DNA of 64,000 bases from Phaeosaccion multiseriatum (lineage: Eukaryota; Ochrophyta, other classes), in assembly GCA_965112735.1 (NCBI GenBank), contig OZ218960.1, positions 2,170,001 through 2,234,000 on the forward strand, given 5' to 3'. Every line of letters begins with the position of its first letter. The first letter of the stretch is position 1. A program made the position numbers and the translations under genes. Below are positions 1-10,242 of the stretch, in pieces. The notes beneath the pieces were generated by a model that saw nothing but the letters and a program-made list of their open reading frames with translations, ran no database searches and was not told the DNA's origin.

Positions 1-441
1 GAGTGAACGGCGTTGAGGAGGGGGGAGGGGATTACTTTGCGTGACTGGAAAGGGTGGGAGGATTGGGTCGGGAGGGGTGTTATCAAGGGCAGGTATACAA
101 GCGGACAGAAGAGGGTATGGGGGCTCTGCTGCTGTGGAACTCGCAAGAAAAGAGAAGGCTCGGAGTTGAGGTCCACTGGCGGCTGGTGGCGCGAAAGTGG
201 GGATGTCTAGGCTCTCGCTCTCGCAGGGCCTTGGGGGATGAGGAAATCACGTATTGAGAGCGAGCCCCTTCTCCAGGAGAAGGCAACGCAAAACTAACAT
301 GACACGCGGGCAGCGCGGTTGATTTCGTTCGTGGAGGGAAGAGGGGCAACGTAAGACTGACTGCCTGACTAAATTGGCTAACCTTTTCCCTTTTCCCTCT
401 CTCTTCTGCTTGCCAAACTCTCTTTCGCCTTCCGAATACAG

Positions 442-714
442 ACGAAGGGAACATCGAGTTTCGGTAAGCGCCACACCAAGACTCACACGGCGTGCAGGCG
501 ATGTGGACGCACGTCTTTCCATAAACAGAAGAAGATATGCTCTTACTGCGGGTACCCTGGGGCCAAAATGCGTCGGTTCAACTGGAGTGAGAAGGCGAAG
601 CGCCGTAACACTGAGGGCACTGGACGTATGCGTCACTTGAAGACTATGCCCCGTCGCTTCAAGAATGGTTTCCACGAGGGAAAGACCGCAACGAAGGTGG
701 TGAAGAGCACATGA
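442..714 (+). CDS. RPL37: 60S ribosomal protein eL37, 5' partial
   Basis: Small zinc-binding protein of the cytosolic large ribosomal subunit. After the acceptor CAG at 439-441 the frame reads [15 protein letters not shown], then two C-x2-C pairs (CRRC and CSYC), [10 protein letters not shown] and RRFKNGF, ending at TGA 712-714: 90 codons, the usual family length. In this family the initiator Met directly precedes TKGTSSFG, so the intron seems to sit right after ATG. I see no ATG followed by a GT donor in 1-441, so exon 1 probably lies left of the window. The start of the visible part is chosen by family match and the pyrimidine-rich acceptor (tctctcttctgcttgcc upstream). Family identity is very clear; only exon 1 is missing. 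Confidence 0.95.
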   Translation, partial: TKGTSSFGKRHTKTHTACRRCGRTSFHKQKKICSYCGYPGAKMRRFNWSEKAKRRNTEGTGRMRHLKTMPRRFKNGFHEGKTATKVVKST

Positions 715-1103
715 TTTTCCGTCCGAACCATTCTGCTCTAGGAGGAGAAGGAGAAGGGGGGGGGAGGAGATAACCAATTCAAAGCTCGAATATCACCAAG
801 GACAAATTTTCTGGCTCTTCCCCTGGAGGGCAAAGAAGAGCGAAGGCATGTGTTTCGTCAGCGTGTGGGACAGCTGCCGTGCGCAACGAAACTCGAAGGA
901 GGGAGCTGGGGGAGGGATGTGGACAGTGTGATGACCGCACAAGACGGAGGCATGGTTCAGCCGCTCAATCATCAATCAAAGCGGCTCACAACGCTAGTGG
1001 CGGTGCGGTGGACTGAGTGGTCTCTCATTTAGAGGGGTTGATGCTACCAAAACTGCCTACCTACTGGGAGGAGCGCCTCTTCTCCCCTTTCGTGTCTGTT
1101 TCA

Positions 1104-1225
1104 ACGTGGAGCAATCAGTCAGCGTGCTGCCAATCAGCGGCAGCCCCCAGTCAGGGAGCGCATGACGTGGAGCAATCAGTCAGCGTGCTGCCAATCAGCG
1201 GCAGCCCCCAGTCAGGGAGCGCATG
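1104..1225. repeat. 61-bp perfect tandem duplication
   Basis: Two identical 61-base units (1104-1164 and 1165-1225) begin ACGTGGAGCAATCAGTCAGC and end GGGAGCGCATG. No divergence is visible, so the duplication looks recent. Confidence 0.95.
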
Positions 1226-1468
1226 CTACTCTCCTCCATGCCTGTGTGTCCCTACCGTACCGTCTGCCAAACTCCTTCTCTCGGGTAGATGAAGGCACGT
1301 TAGGGCCGCCCTCCATGCCGGAAAGGTCTCCCCACTTCCCCTCTGATATCGTATCCTTCCTTCTCCGGAGGGCATCTTCTCCCTTGCGCCCCGCGCTTCT
1401 CCATTAACTGCCCCCCTGCCTGCGAGAAACACTGTCTTGGCAAAGGCGGGCTCGATCCAAACCCGGTG

Positions 1469-1579
1469 CCTATCGAGAGGTCTCCTCCCTTGAAGTTGGG
1501 GGGGGAACTATTCATTGAAAATGTGCCGCCAGGAGAGCCGCGGAAACGATTAGCGTCTCCAACGGAGTGCCGCCCTCCC
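1469..1579. repeat. Diverged dispersed repeat, copy 1
   Basis: Shares ATCGAGAGG-CTCCTCC, TTCATT-AGAATGTG-like and GTCTCCAACG-AGTGCCGCC blocks in the same order with the copy near 3449-3575, with many substitutions and small gaps. Old repeat family; nature unknown. Confidence 0.7.
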
Positions 1580-3448
1580 CGTATACATGCTCCACCCCCA
1601 ACCCCCTTCGCGCCCCCCACCCATGTCCTCCATGCGCCGCATGCGCACCGCCCAGCCCCAACGCCCCCTGTCCTGCTCCGATCTTTGTCTTCGGTTCTTG
1701 AGGAATCCACCCACAGCAGAGGACCGTCCCTGTCTCCTCTCACCAGCAGCTTCCTCAATGGGGGCAGTGGTGGAATCCAGGAGGGGATTTTCCGGCACGC
1801 ATAGCCATCCCATCCTCGCGGTTCTCCTGTGGATGGCGGGGGAGAAGAGAGAGAGCAAGGGGGAGGTGGCGGGCACCACTTGCTGCGATCCTACACCCTG
1901 CCCAGCATATGCCCCCCTGCCACTGATCCAAGAGGGGTGGAGCCTGTTCAATCCCCATTTGCTCATGATTGCTCCTGTGGATCTCTTCTCTTCTTCTGGG
2001 GCTGCTGCTCAGATCCGCTGGCCTCGTTCTCTCGTCACCTCTCCCCCGTCCTTAGGCTAGCTACCAAGGGGGCGGAAGAACCACCGAGGAGCCCTCTCCT
2101 GCGGTCATCGCTCTCTCGTCACTCACAATTGCGCTGTCTGCAAACGACCTCAATGCGCGCACCCCCCCCTCCCCCTGGCAGCTGCTGCTGCTGCTGCTGG
2201 TGCATGCGGCTGCACGATCATCGGTTCTATCTCCATATGGTTGCTACTCTCCGATGCGCTGCTCTCTGTTGGCCTTAGCTACGACTGATGCGCTGCTCTC
2301 CTCCCCTGCAGGTGAGCTTCTCTCTGCTCTTGGCTGTGAGCAGGTGGATACGGCCTCAGCGAGTCTCGGCCGCTGTCGCTGCTGGTGGTGCTGCTGGGGC
2401 TCTATTCTTGCTGACGCTGTGGCTCTGCCCTGTTGCCCCTCCTTTCAACTGTCTCCGTCTTACGTGCCCAGCAGTACAACAGTCAATTCGTCAAGGGTTA
2501 TCAGCGTCTCCAAAGTCTGCTGCTCTCCCTGCTGCGGCTGCTGCTGTCCGCTCGCTGCACCTTCCTCGCTGCTGCCAGTGGTGCTGCTGGGGCCTTCGAA
2601 GAAAGTCGTGTCCTCCAAAGCGACAGAAATGCTCGACACTACGATGCAAGGAAATTGATAGGCCTAGACAGCTGAAACTCTCACGTAGTGCCACGCACCC
2701 CTTCGCGAGAGGAGAGCCACCCTCGGGCAGGTGGCTACGCTAATCCCTCTTGGACAAACGTATGGTTCATCCAGACACGGGGGAAGCTGGGGCACCAACA
2801 AGCTCCAGAACGCATTTGCTGACATAAGTCACCACGGATCAGAGCGCTGAGGCCAGAGAACATCCCTCGCAAGTGAAGAGCCGAAAACTCCGGGCAATCG
2901 TTCTCTCTACGTGAAACTCGGCCACCACCGCGGCTGGCGGTAAAGAGCGGACCGAAACTCCAGCAGAAGCAGCTCGAGTTTGCACGCCAGCACAGGAGGG
3001 CCCCCACCTACACCAACCCGGCCCAAGCTGAGGGTCAAAGCGAGCCTGGGGCTGCCAAAAGACTCTTGGTAGAGCCGGCACCGGCCACGACCTCGAGTCC
3101 AATTGGCGAGCTGTTGAGTATAGACGTGCCGCCCGGGTGTGGCAGCAAAACGTATGGACTAGACCGCGGACCGAAGGAAGGGAGCCCGTAGCTCCAACGT
3201 CACCACGCCAAACAAAATGCAGCAAAGATAAGGGCCAAAACCCGTCTCGAGACAGCAGAAAACCCGAATGCCCCCAAGTTGCACTGTTGTACATGTACCA
3301 TTGTAGTACACCGCCGGAATAGCTGCTTGCGATTGGTGGTGGGCTCTCCGAAAGGGCGCAAATTTGGGGCACTAAAGCACCTTTTGCAGATGAATCCTTG
3401 ACGATCTGGCGTTCTCGCAATCGCGCCACTCGATAAAAATTGGGTCCC

Positions 3449-3575
3449 CATCGAGAGGCCTCCTCCGTAACCCTTAAGTCCGTCCATGGCGGGGGTAAGC
3501 TTTCATTTAGAATGTGGCCCCAGTGAAGCCCATCCCTCGGAGGCGAACAACGTCTCCAACGAGTGCCGCCCTCGA
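3449..3575. repeat. Diverged dispersed repeat, copy 2
   Basis: Partner of the copy at 1469-1579: same order of blocks (CATCGAGAGGCCTCCTCC, CATTTAGAATGTGGCCCCAG, CGTCTCCAACGAGTGCCGCC), same orientation. Confidence 0.7.
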
Positions 3576-4007
3576 GGGCGGACACGGGGTTTATAGATGT
3601 AGCGGTGATTGAGGAGCCGACAAGCTCAGCCCCGCAATTCCCGCTTCATGCCCATCCATCCAGAGCACCAACAGCGTTAATACGCCGCCCAATGACCCAT
3701 GAATCGTCCGATAGACGCTGAAAATCTGTGGCGGAAGTCCACCGACCCAGAACTGCGACGCGCGCCAACCAGCCCTGCTGTCAATGCAGTCGCACCTCCG
3801 CGACGTGCGAGAATGAGTCTCTGCCTTGAGAGGCACTGACCTGGTTGGTGCGAGGTGGCACACTCCCCGCCTTCTCGTGGCAATCCTACGAGGCCAGCAG
3901 CGGGTGTCCTCCGCCCCCCCCCTCACAATCCATAACACCACACTGGTGAAGTGCAAGGTTCCTTGCGTCAGCTACACTCTTCTTTCCACGACGCGATAGA
4001 AGTGCCT

Positions 4008-4080
4008 CTAAATGAGGCGTACGTTCCCCAACTGGCGGCAATCCGGATTCGAACGTGCCAAGCACCTTTGAGACTCCACA
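4008..4080 (-). repeat. TTCGAA-containing repeat module, copy 1
   Basis: About 70 bases, present also at 6597-6663 and 9175-9224. On the minus strand it reads TGTGGAGTCTCAAAGGTGCT then CACGTTCGAATCC and GCCGCCAG. The TTCGAATCC resembles a tRNA T-loop / RNA polymerase III box B, but the flanking bases do not pair as a T-stem, so this is not a working tRNA gene. It may be a tRNA-derived (SINE-like) remnant. Confidence 0.6.
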
Positions 4081-4630
4081 CAATCGACCAAAAAAGTCAT
4101 GGAAGTGAGGTGGTTTCCCCCTTCCCGCCGCGTCATATGCGCATTGCCACCCACCCCCGCCCCTCGCGCCACTCCTGCTGTCGTCGGGCAAGTCGGTGGC
4201 TGTCGTAGAGCTCACACGTGCTCAACAACCCTTCGTACCAACACACCTGGCTGGGGCGGTAGGGGAGAAGAGGGGGAGGACAGAAAGTAGAAAATATATC
4301 ACATGCTGACCTCCTTCCTGACTCTTGGCGGGCCAGGGTCTCTTCCCCTTTTCCTCTCGGACAGTGGGAGGGGCGGTTCAGTGAGGCCGTGTGGGGGCAA
4401 AGGGATGAGGCCGTGTAGGGGGCAAAGGGAAGTGACAAGGCCGTGCAGGAGGAAAAAGTGATCAGGACAAGGACACACCGGACATGGAGGCAAGTGTAAG
4501 GACAAGGAGGGCAAAAACTATCTACACACCCTCCAGTACGCACATCTCATCTGTCTTGGTATTTTTTTTTTTTTTTTCCGGGAAGGGTTGTCACTGCCCT
4601 TGGCTCGGAGGCTAACACTGCGCTTTCCAA

Positions 4631-5957
4631 TCGGCCCCAGACTGGCCTAGAAGCCTAGGCCTAGAGGGAGCCGCAGGCCCCCGGCCTAGGTCTATGTTTT
4701 GGCGCAGCCCCCCCGGCCTAGCTAGGCCTATCGACCCGGGACAAGATTACGGTGCTGCGCCGGCCGTAATCAGAAATCAGATAATCTTGTCCAGGGTCGA
4801 ATCCCTCCCTCCCTCCCTCCCTCCCTCCCTCCCTCCCTCCCTCCCTCCCTCCCTCCCTCCGTCCGTCCGTCCGTCCGTCCCTCCCTCCCTCCCTCCCTCC
4901 CTCCCTCCCTCCCTCCCTCCCTCCCTCCCTCCCTCCCTCCCTCCCTCCCTCCCTCCCTCCCTCCCTCCCTCCCTCCCTCCCTCCCTCCCTCCCTCCCTCC
5001 CTCCCTCGCTCCCTCCCTCCCTCCCTCCCTCCCTCCCTCCCTCCCTCCCTCCCTCCCTCCCTCCCTCCCTCCCTCCCTCCCTCCCTCCCTCCCTCCCTCC
5101 CTCCCTCCCTCCCTCCCTCCCTCCCTCCCTCCCTCCCTCCCTCCCTCCCTCCCTCCCTCCCTCCCTCCCTCCCTCCCTCCCTCCCTCCCTCCCTCCCTCC
5201 CTCCCTCCCTCCCTCCCTCCCTCCCTCCCTCCCTCCCTCCCTCCCTCCCTCCCTCCCTCCCTCCCTCCCTCCCTCCCTCCCTCCCTCCCTCCCTCCCTCC
5301 CTCCCTCCCTCCCTCCCTCCCTCCCTCCCTCCCTCCCTCCCTCCCTCCCTCCCTCCCTCCCTCCCTCCCTCCCTCCCTCCCTCCCTCCCTCCCTCCCTCC
5401 CTCCCTCCCTCCCTCCCTCCCTCCCTCCCTCCCTCCCTCCCTCCCTCCCTCCCTCCCTCCCTCCCTCCCTCCCTCCCTCCCTCCCTCCCTCCCTCCCTCC
5501 CTCCCTCCCTCCCTCCCTCCCTCCCTCCCTCCCTCCCTCCCTCCCTCCCTCCCTCCCTCCCTCCCTCCCTCCCTCCCTCCCTCCCTCCCTCCCTCCCTCC
5601 CTCCCTCCCTCCCTCCCTCCCTCCCTCCCTCCCTCCCTCCCTCCCTCCCTCCCTCCCTCCCTCCCTCCCTCCCTCCCTCCCTCCCTCCCTCCCTCCCTCC
5701 CTCCCTCCCTCCCTCCCTCCCTCCCTCCCTCCCTCCCTCCCTCCCTCCCTCCCTCCCTCCCTCCCTCCCTCCCTCCCTCCCTCCCTCCCTCCCTCCCTCC
5801 CTCCCTCCCTGAGATGATCGACCCTGGACAAGATTACGGTGTGCGCCGGCCGTATTCAGTAATCATCAGATAGGTCGAGGCCTAGGCCTAGAACCGCCGG
5901 CCTAGGTAGAATAAATGCCGGCCTAGAGCATAGGCTTCTAGGCTAGTCTGGAGCCGA
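4631..5957. mobile_element. Inverted-repeat element with (TCCC)n core, copy A
   Basis: Both ends carry the same terminal sequence in inverted orientation: TCGGCCCCAGACTGGCCTAG at 4631 and the complement of TCGGCTCCAGACTAGCCTAG ending at 5957. Next come GGCCTAGG-rich palindromic stretches, then on each side of the core a module beginning CCCTGGACAAGATTACGG (variants at 4736 and 5819). The core (4802-5810) is simple repeat. Flanks are TTCCAA before the element and CTCCAA after it, a possible but imperfect 6-bp target duplication. No coding sequence is visible, so it would be a non-autonomous foldback/MITE-type element. A second, inverted copy lies at 39613-41170. Confidence 0.65.
4802..5810. 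repeat. (TCCC)n microsatellite, ~1 kb
   Basis: About 250 units of TCCC, interrupted by a short CCGT block near 4858-4878 and one TCGC near 5007. The minus strand is (GGGA)n and could form arrays of G-quadruplexes. Exact length may be affected by assembly. Confidence 0.95.
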
Positions 5958-6210
5958 CTCCAAGTCGGTGAGAGCATGTAGTTCTTTCTCCCTTGATCTG
6001 GAAGCGTACAAAAGAGGAAACGATGAAAGCATGGCTTAATTTCATAGACCCACCGGCCTTCCCTATCACGTTCAGTATCTCCTCTCCTCCCTGCGTGGGC
6101 GCCATACCTGGTCTCATGCGTCCTTTAGTTGACTACAGAAGGAGAAGGAGAGAGAAGGAAAAAAATTGGAAAAGGAGGGAAGTATGCTCAACTTTTTTTC
6201 CCCCAACCCC

Positions 6211-6312
6211 CTTGGTTGAGCATATTGTGTCTGACCCAGGCAAAGCATGGCCATTTGCCGGCCAAGTGGGGCCTGGACAGGCCTCAAAACGCCCAATCTG
6301 GCTTTTGCTTGC
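6211..6312. repeat. Isolated diverged satellite monomer (partial)
   Basis: Aligns, with gaps, to about 100 bases of the 185-bp satellite: GGTTG-GCA, CCCAG-CAAAGCA, TGGCCAT, GTGGGGCCT, CAGGCCTC and finally CGCCCAATCTGGCT-TTGCTT, in the same order and strand. It lies 3 kb outside the main array and is far more diverged than any monomer inside it. Confidence 0.8.
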
Positions 6313-6460
6313 CTGCAACTTTTGGCTGCACGACCCAGACCTTCTGTCTCGCTGGCGTCCTGGTCAGGAGTCTGGTCAGGAAGGACAATACCAGCTCCCT
6401 CTCGTGGATTGAGAACCAGGACGCTGCCAACAGTGACATTCTCCAATGGTAGGCCTCTTG

Positions 6461-6516
6461 GTGAGCCACCTAGGATGTGGGACAAACCACACACCCCAGA
6501 CAACCAACAAGCAGGA
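6461..6516. repeat. 56-bp direct repeat, copy 1
   Basis: GAGCCACCTAGGATGTGGGA followed by CAAACCACACACCCCAGACA is repeated at about 9042-9097 in the same orientation. The two copies bracket the unidentified coding region between them. Confidence 0.9.
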
Positions 6517-6596
6517 GTTTTTCCTCCTTTGAGTGTGTATTATAGCTTTCCTCCTATCTCTCTCTTATCTATCCTCCTCCTGCGACATGCCGTTCA

Positions 6597-6663
6597 TATG
6601 AGGCGTACGTTCCCCAACTGGCGGCAATCCGGATTCGAACATGCCAAGCACCTTTGAGACTCC
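6597..6663 (-). repeat. TTCGAA-containing repeat module, copy 2
   Basis: Nearly identical to 4008-4080 (one C/T change next to the TTCGAA core). Confidence 0.7.
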
Positions 6664-7369
6664 ACAACTTTCCCCCACCCAAGACCGAGGCCAACCAGCC
6701 AAGGACTGAGAAAACTGTGAGGCGAAAAGGAGCAGTTCACACACAAACCTCTAATAGAACTATAGCAAAACAATGGGGAAAGAAACAAAGTCCAAAACCC
6801 CAAGCATCCATCAGCAAGCAAAGCAACAAATCATCCATATTTCAAAGCGTAGCACCAACTTCTTCAGCAAACAAAAGAAAGTAACGGTGTGACACCAACA
6901 AGAAAAATGAGAACAACCACATACTAACCGACCCGTACCCGTTGTGCACACAGCGAGCTGAAGCATGAATACCGATCAATGCCAACCCCCCAAGTCGTAG
7001 GTAGCGCCAGCAGTGTTGCCTCCAAAAGAAAATCAAGCTCTCGAGCTCCAGAAGAGTTGATCAGACCCTTCGCAATAAGCAGCAGCAGCAGAAATAAACA
7101 GCAGCAGTAGCAGCAATCCCATCAATAAAGCAAACCAAATCCCAAATGCGTGCAGCGAATCCTCGTCTCAATGTGTGTCATCAAAGGACGGCAATACCTC
7201 CAAACAAAGCCGCAAGCAGAGCAGCATAATCCAATTTCCATAGCAAGCACCAAGTAACCAGCTCCAGCAGCATCCATGCGGCATAGACAGCGCGGAAACA
7301 CTGCGCAATCCGCTGGCAAGGCTAGCAGTAAAGCGCGTCCAATCCAGCAAATTCAAATTCTTTTTGGAA
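6664..7369. other. A-rich spacer, no clear gene
   Basis: Plus strand is A-rich and contains an imperfect AGCAGC run (7079-7120). Minus-strand frames show hydrophobic stretches (for example 7122-7319) but no known family. It may be the 3' end of the minus-strand coding region to its right. Confidence 0.4.
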
Positions 7370-9013
7370 TCACAGATCCAAAAATGTCCATATAACCAAC
7401 CCCTGTAGAAAAGCCGAAAATGCCCTCACAGAAGCACTCATGTTTTCCACTCCAAGCTCCTCGAACATCGACTCGTAGAAGCTATCCTTCAGCATACGCC
7501 GTACCAAGACCACTCCGCTGCGATTCCAATCGTCCGCCGCGAACTTCCGCTGTACCAGCTGAACAATACAACGAATGCAAAACACCTCGGTGCTGCGGTC
7601 CCGAAAAGCGAACAAGTCCAATATCTCAAGCTCTGCTGCACCAATCCATCGACCACCGAGCACGATAGCAAGAGGATAGTCCATCCCTACTGCCGCAAGT
7701 AAGTCGCGCAAGCACAGCAAACCACAAGCCCTTTTCTCTCCCATTGCCCACATTCACACCGCTCACGAGCCCCAACGCCGAAAAATCCATCACCTGCTCC
7801 TCTGCATCACAGGCAGGCCCCAAAATCCACACCAGAGCTGTTGTGAACGACCAAACGGCATGCCTCCGCCGTCCATGGCAGATAAGTAGCCACACTGCTC
7901 AAATGCCCCAATTTCCTTCAGCACCGGACGACGTGCATCTCCGCACACCCCGTAGATGGCCACCAAATGCTGCTGTACCTCCCGAAATGCAAACGCCGTA
8001 CACTCCCAATGCCGCCTTCCAATTCCCAATGCCTCCCTTGCATGCTGCGCCCCTCCTGTCGCCCATCGCTGCGCTGGTATGGCCACAGGTTCAATATCCG
8101 CTCCACACGCAAACTCAAGGCGCCAACCACCATCAAAGTGCTCCCCCGTTCCTTCCAACAGCCCGAATAGCTGCCTTCGTATCCATGCTGCCACCGCTGA
8201 CGCTTGTACTAACTGCCTTGCTGTTGCTGCTTGTCCTGAGAGCCCAATTGCACCACTGCTGCCGTCCTTCTCTCGCGCAAAAACTCTCCAGGGGCGAGGA
8301 AGATGAACACAATGCCACCTTCCGGCTATCCTTTTGCGACTAATGCACTCACTCCCACTACCCCCGCTGTCGGTGCTCCCGTGCGGCCCGTGTGCATCGA
8401 TAGTAGGCTGGGGCGAATCACTTATTGCTGTTGCTGTAGCGTTGCTGCTAAACTCCGCTTCTCCAAGCGGGGCTGTCTCTATGGTTATATCCGCTGCTCC
8501 AAGCGGTGCGTTCTCTATGGCTTTATCCGCTGCTCCAAGCGGTGCGTGCTCGATGGCGATTTCCGCTTCTTCAAGCGGGGCGTCGGCATGTTCTATGGCA
8601 ATTTCCGCTGCTCCAAGCGGGGCGTCGGCGTTCTCTACGGCTATTTCCGCGTCTCCAAGCGTGGCTTCCTCTCCCTCAATTTCCAAAATACTTCGCTCCA
8701 TTGCGATCCCCGCCCTCGTCCGCCTTAGACGGAGCGTAAAAGCTATTCATGTCCAGTGCCTCATCACAAGACAGCGATGCTGGCGTATCCCCATGCTGTG
8801 CTACTCTCTGCGAACACAAAGGCTTTCTTCGGTCCTCACGCAACAACTCTGCCTTTGTCTGTTGCATCCACTGTTCCACGAACTGCAAGACAGCGATGCA
8901 TCCACAATCCTTAGCTGGTCATCACTGCTACTAGGAGAATCCAATCCAGCCATCCTGCTGTGCAATCGCCACCATTCTAGTCTTTGTCTGCTACAGCCAC
9001 GCAACACCAACAA
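7370..9013 (-). pseudogene. Unidentified coding region, frames broken or spliced
   Basis: No family recognised. The longest frame, 8701-7790 (303 codons, real ATG), starts MERSILEIEG, then has six degenerate copies of a 12-14 residue unit of the type APLGAADIAIEN, then a low-complexity hinge and a less repetitive part (for example QLFGLLEGTGEHFDGGWRLE). Protein-like sequence then continues in other frames: VMDFSALGLVSGVNVG (about 7800-7740) and DWNRSGVVLVRRMLKDSFYE (about 7530-7470). Upstream, 8888-8676 in another frame (FVEQWMQQTKAELLRED) also looks coding. No good splice sites join these frames, so frameshift decay is as likely as introns. The repeat periods (36, 36, 36, 42 and 42 bp) are all multiples of three, which argues that a reading frame was under selection. 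Confidence 0.4.
8461..8670. repeat. Coding minisatellite, 36/42-bp units
   Basis: CTCCAAGCGG (or CTTCAAGCGG) recurs at 8461, 8497, 8533, 8569, 8611 and 8653, giving spacings 36, 36, 36, 42, 42. On the minus strand it encodes the APLG(A/E)A-x-I-x-E repeat. All spacings preserve frame. Confidence 0.9.
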
Positions 9014-9041
9014 AAGGAAAATCCCTCATCTTCCACCAAGT

Positions 9042-9097
9042 TGAGCCACCTAGGATGTGGGACAAACCACACACCCCAGACAACCAACAAGCACGGG
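9042..9097. repeat. 56-bp direct repeat, copy 2
   Basis: Same orientation as 6461-6516; close to the left edge of the satellite array. Confidence 0.9.
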
Positions 9098-9174
9098 GGT
9101 TGTATCCTATGTTGTGATGCCAAAGTATAGAAGGGCAACACTACCCAATAGGCCAGTTGAATTATATTTATCCA

Positions 9175-9224
9175 ACTGGCGGCAATCTGGATTCGAACAT
9201 GCCAAGCACCTTTGAGACTCCACA
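9175..9224 (-). repeat. TTCGAA-containing repeat module, copy 3
   Basis: Third copy (AACTGGCGGCAATCTGGATT then CGAACATGCCAAGCACC). It abuts the first satellite monomer directly, so it marks the left boundary of the array. Confidence 0.7.
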
Positions 9225-10242
9225 GCGCTAGGCATTGATTGGGCACAGTGCATCCCAGCAAAGCACTGTATGGCCATACACCAGCCGTGGGGGGCCTTGG
9301 CAGGCCTCGAGCCGCCCAATCTGGCTCTTTGCTTCGCCATGGAAGGCGCTTTCTTATTATTGCGGGCACAAGCAGCCTGAATGAGGCGTTTGCTGGCCGG
9401 TGCGGGCCTGTGCGAGGCATTGGTTGGGCACAATGTATCCCAGCAAAGCACTGTATGGCAATACAGCAGCCGTGGGGGGCCTTGGCAGGCCTCGAGCCGC
9501 CCAATCTGGCTCTTTGCTTCGCCATGGAAGGCGCTTCTGGGGGCACAAGCAGCCTGAATGAGGCGTTTGCTGGCCGGTGCGGGCCTGTGCGAGGCATTGG
9601 TTGGGCACAATGCATCCCAGCAAAGCACTGTATGGCCATACACCAGCCGTGGGGGGCCTTGGCAGGCCTCGAGCCGCCCAATCTGGCTCTTTGCTTCGCC
9701 ATGGAAGGCGCTTTCTTATTATTGCGGGCACAAGCAGCCTGAATGAGGCGTTTGCTGGCCGGTGCGGGCCTGTGCGAGGCATTGGTTGGGCACAATGTAT
9801 CCCAGCAAAGCACTGTATGGCAATACAGCAGCCGTGGGGGGCCTTGGCAGGCCTCGAGCCGCCCAATCTGGCTCTTTGCTTCGCCATGGAAGGCGCTTTC
9901 TTATTATTGCGGGCACAAGCAGCCTGAATGAGGCGTTTGCTGGCCGGTGCGGGCCTGTGCGAGGCATTGGTTGGGCACAATGTATCCCAGCAAAGCACTG
10001 TATGGCAATACACCAGCCGTGTGGGGCCTTGGCAGGCCTCGAGCCGCCCAATCTGGCTCTTTATTGCTTCGCCATGGAAGGCGCTTTCTTATTATTGCGG
10101 GCACAAGCAGCCTGAATGAGGCGTTTGCTGGCCGGTGCGGGCCTGTGCGAGGCATTGGTTGGGCACAATGTATCCCAGCAAAGCACTGTATGGCCATACA
10201 CCAGCCGTGTGGGGCCTTGGTAGGCCTCGAGCCGCCCAATCT
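9225..10242. repeat. 185-bp satellite array, left block
   Basis: Head-to-tail monomers; the ATGAGGCGTTTGCTGGCC landmark recurs every 185 bases here (for example at 9743 and 9928). Monomer landmarks in order: GCATTGGTTGGGCACA, TCCCAGCAAAGCACTGTATG, GGCCTTGGCAGGCCTCGAGC, CGCCCAATCTGGCTCTTTGC, CGCCATGGAAGGCGCT, GCACAAGCAGCC. The block ends where the palindromic insertion starts at CCGCCCAATCT. Confidence 0.98.

Larger units (their letters stand above)
715..4630. other. Gene-poor, repeat-rich stretch
   Basis: After the eL37 stop I find no frame with recognisable protein sequence. The stretch holds a 61-bp tandem duplication, a diverged dispersed repeat present twice, one copy of the TTCGAA-containing module, a few degenerate GAGGCCGTGT/GGGGCAAAGGG repeats at about 4380-4460 and a 16-base T run at 4562-4577. 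Long open frames here (for example 2839-3585 on the minus strand) have low-complexity, family-less translations. Confidence 0.6.
5958..6596. other. Non-coding spacer with repeat fragments
   Basis: No convincing gene. Contains the lone diverged satellite monomer (6211-6312) and a 56-bp block (6461-6516) repeated near 9042-9097. Confidence 0.6.

Noticed and set aside
2839-3585. 248-codon minus-strand open frame
   Set aside because: Translation has no recognisable family or domain, overlaps a diverged repeat (3449-3575) and has no supporting structure.
4040-4056. tRNA gene at the GGATTCGAAC motif (also 6630, 9190, 10482)
   Set aside because: No T-stem pairing, no D-arm or anticodon arm could be drawn on either strand.
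4694-5831. Long PSLPPSLPP and GREGGREGG open frames over the simple repeats (also 39466-40869)
   Set aside because: Pure translation of a 4-base repeat; no gene signals.
9335-9351. CENP-B-box-like CTTCGCCATGGAAGGCG in each monomer
   Set aside because: Does not fit the required TTCG-x4-A-x2-CGGG pattern; only the first four bases agree.
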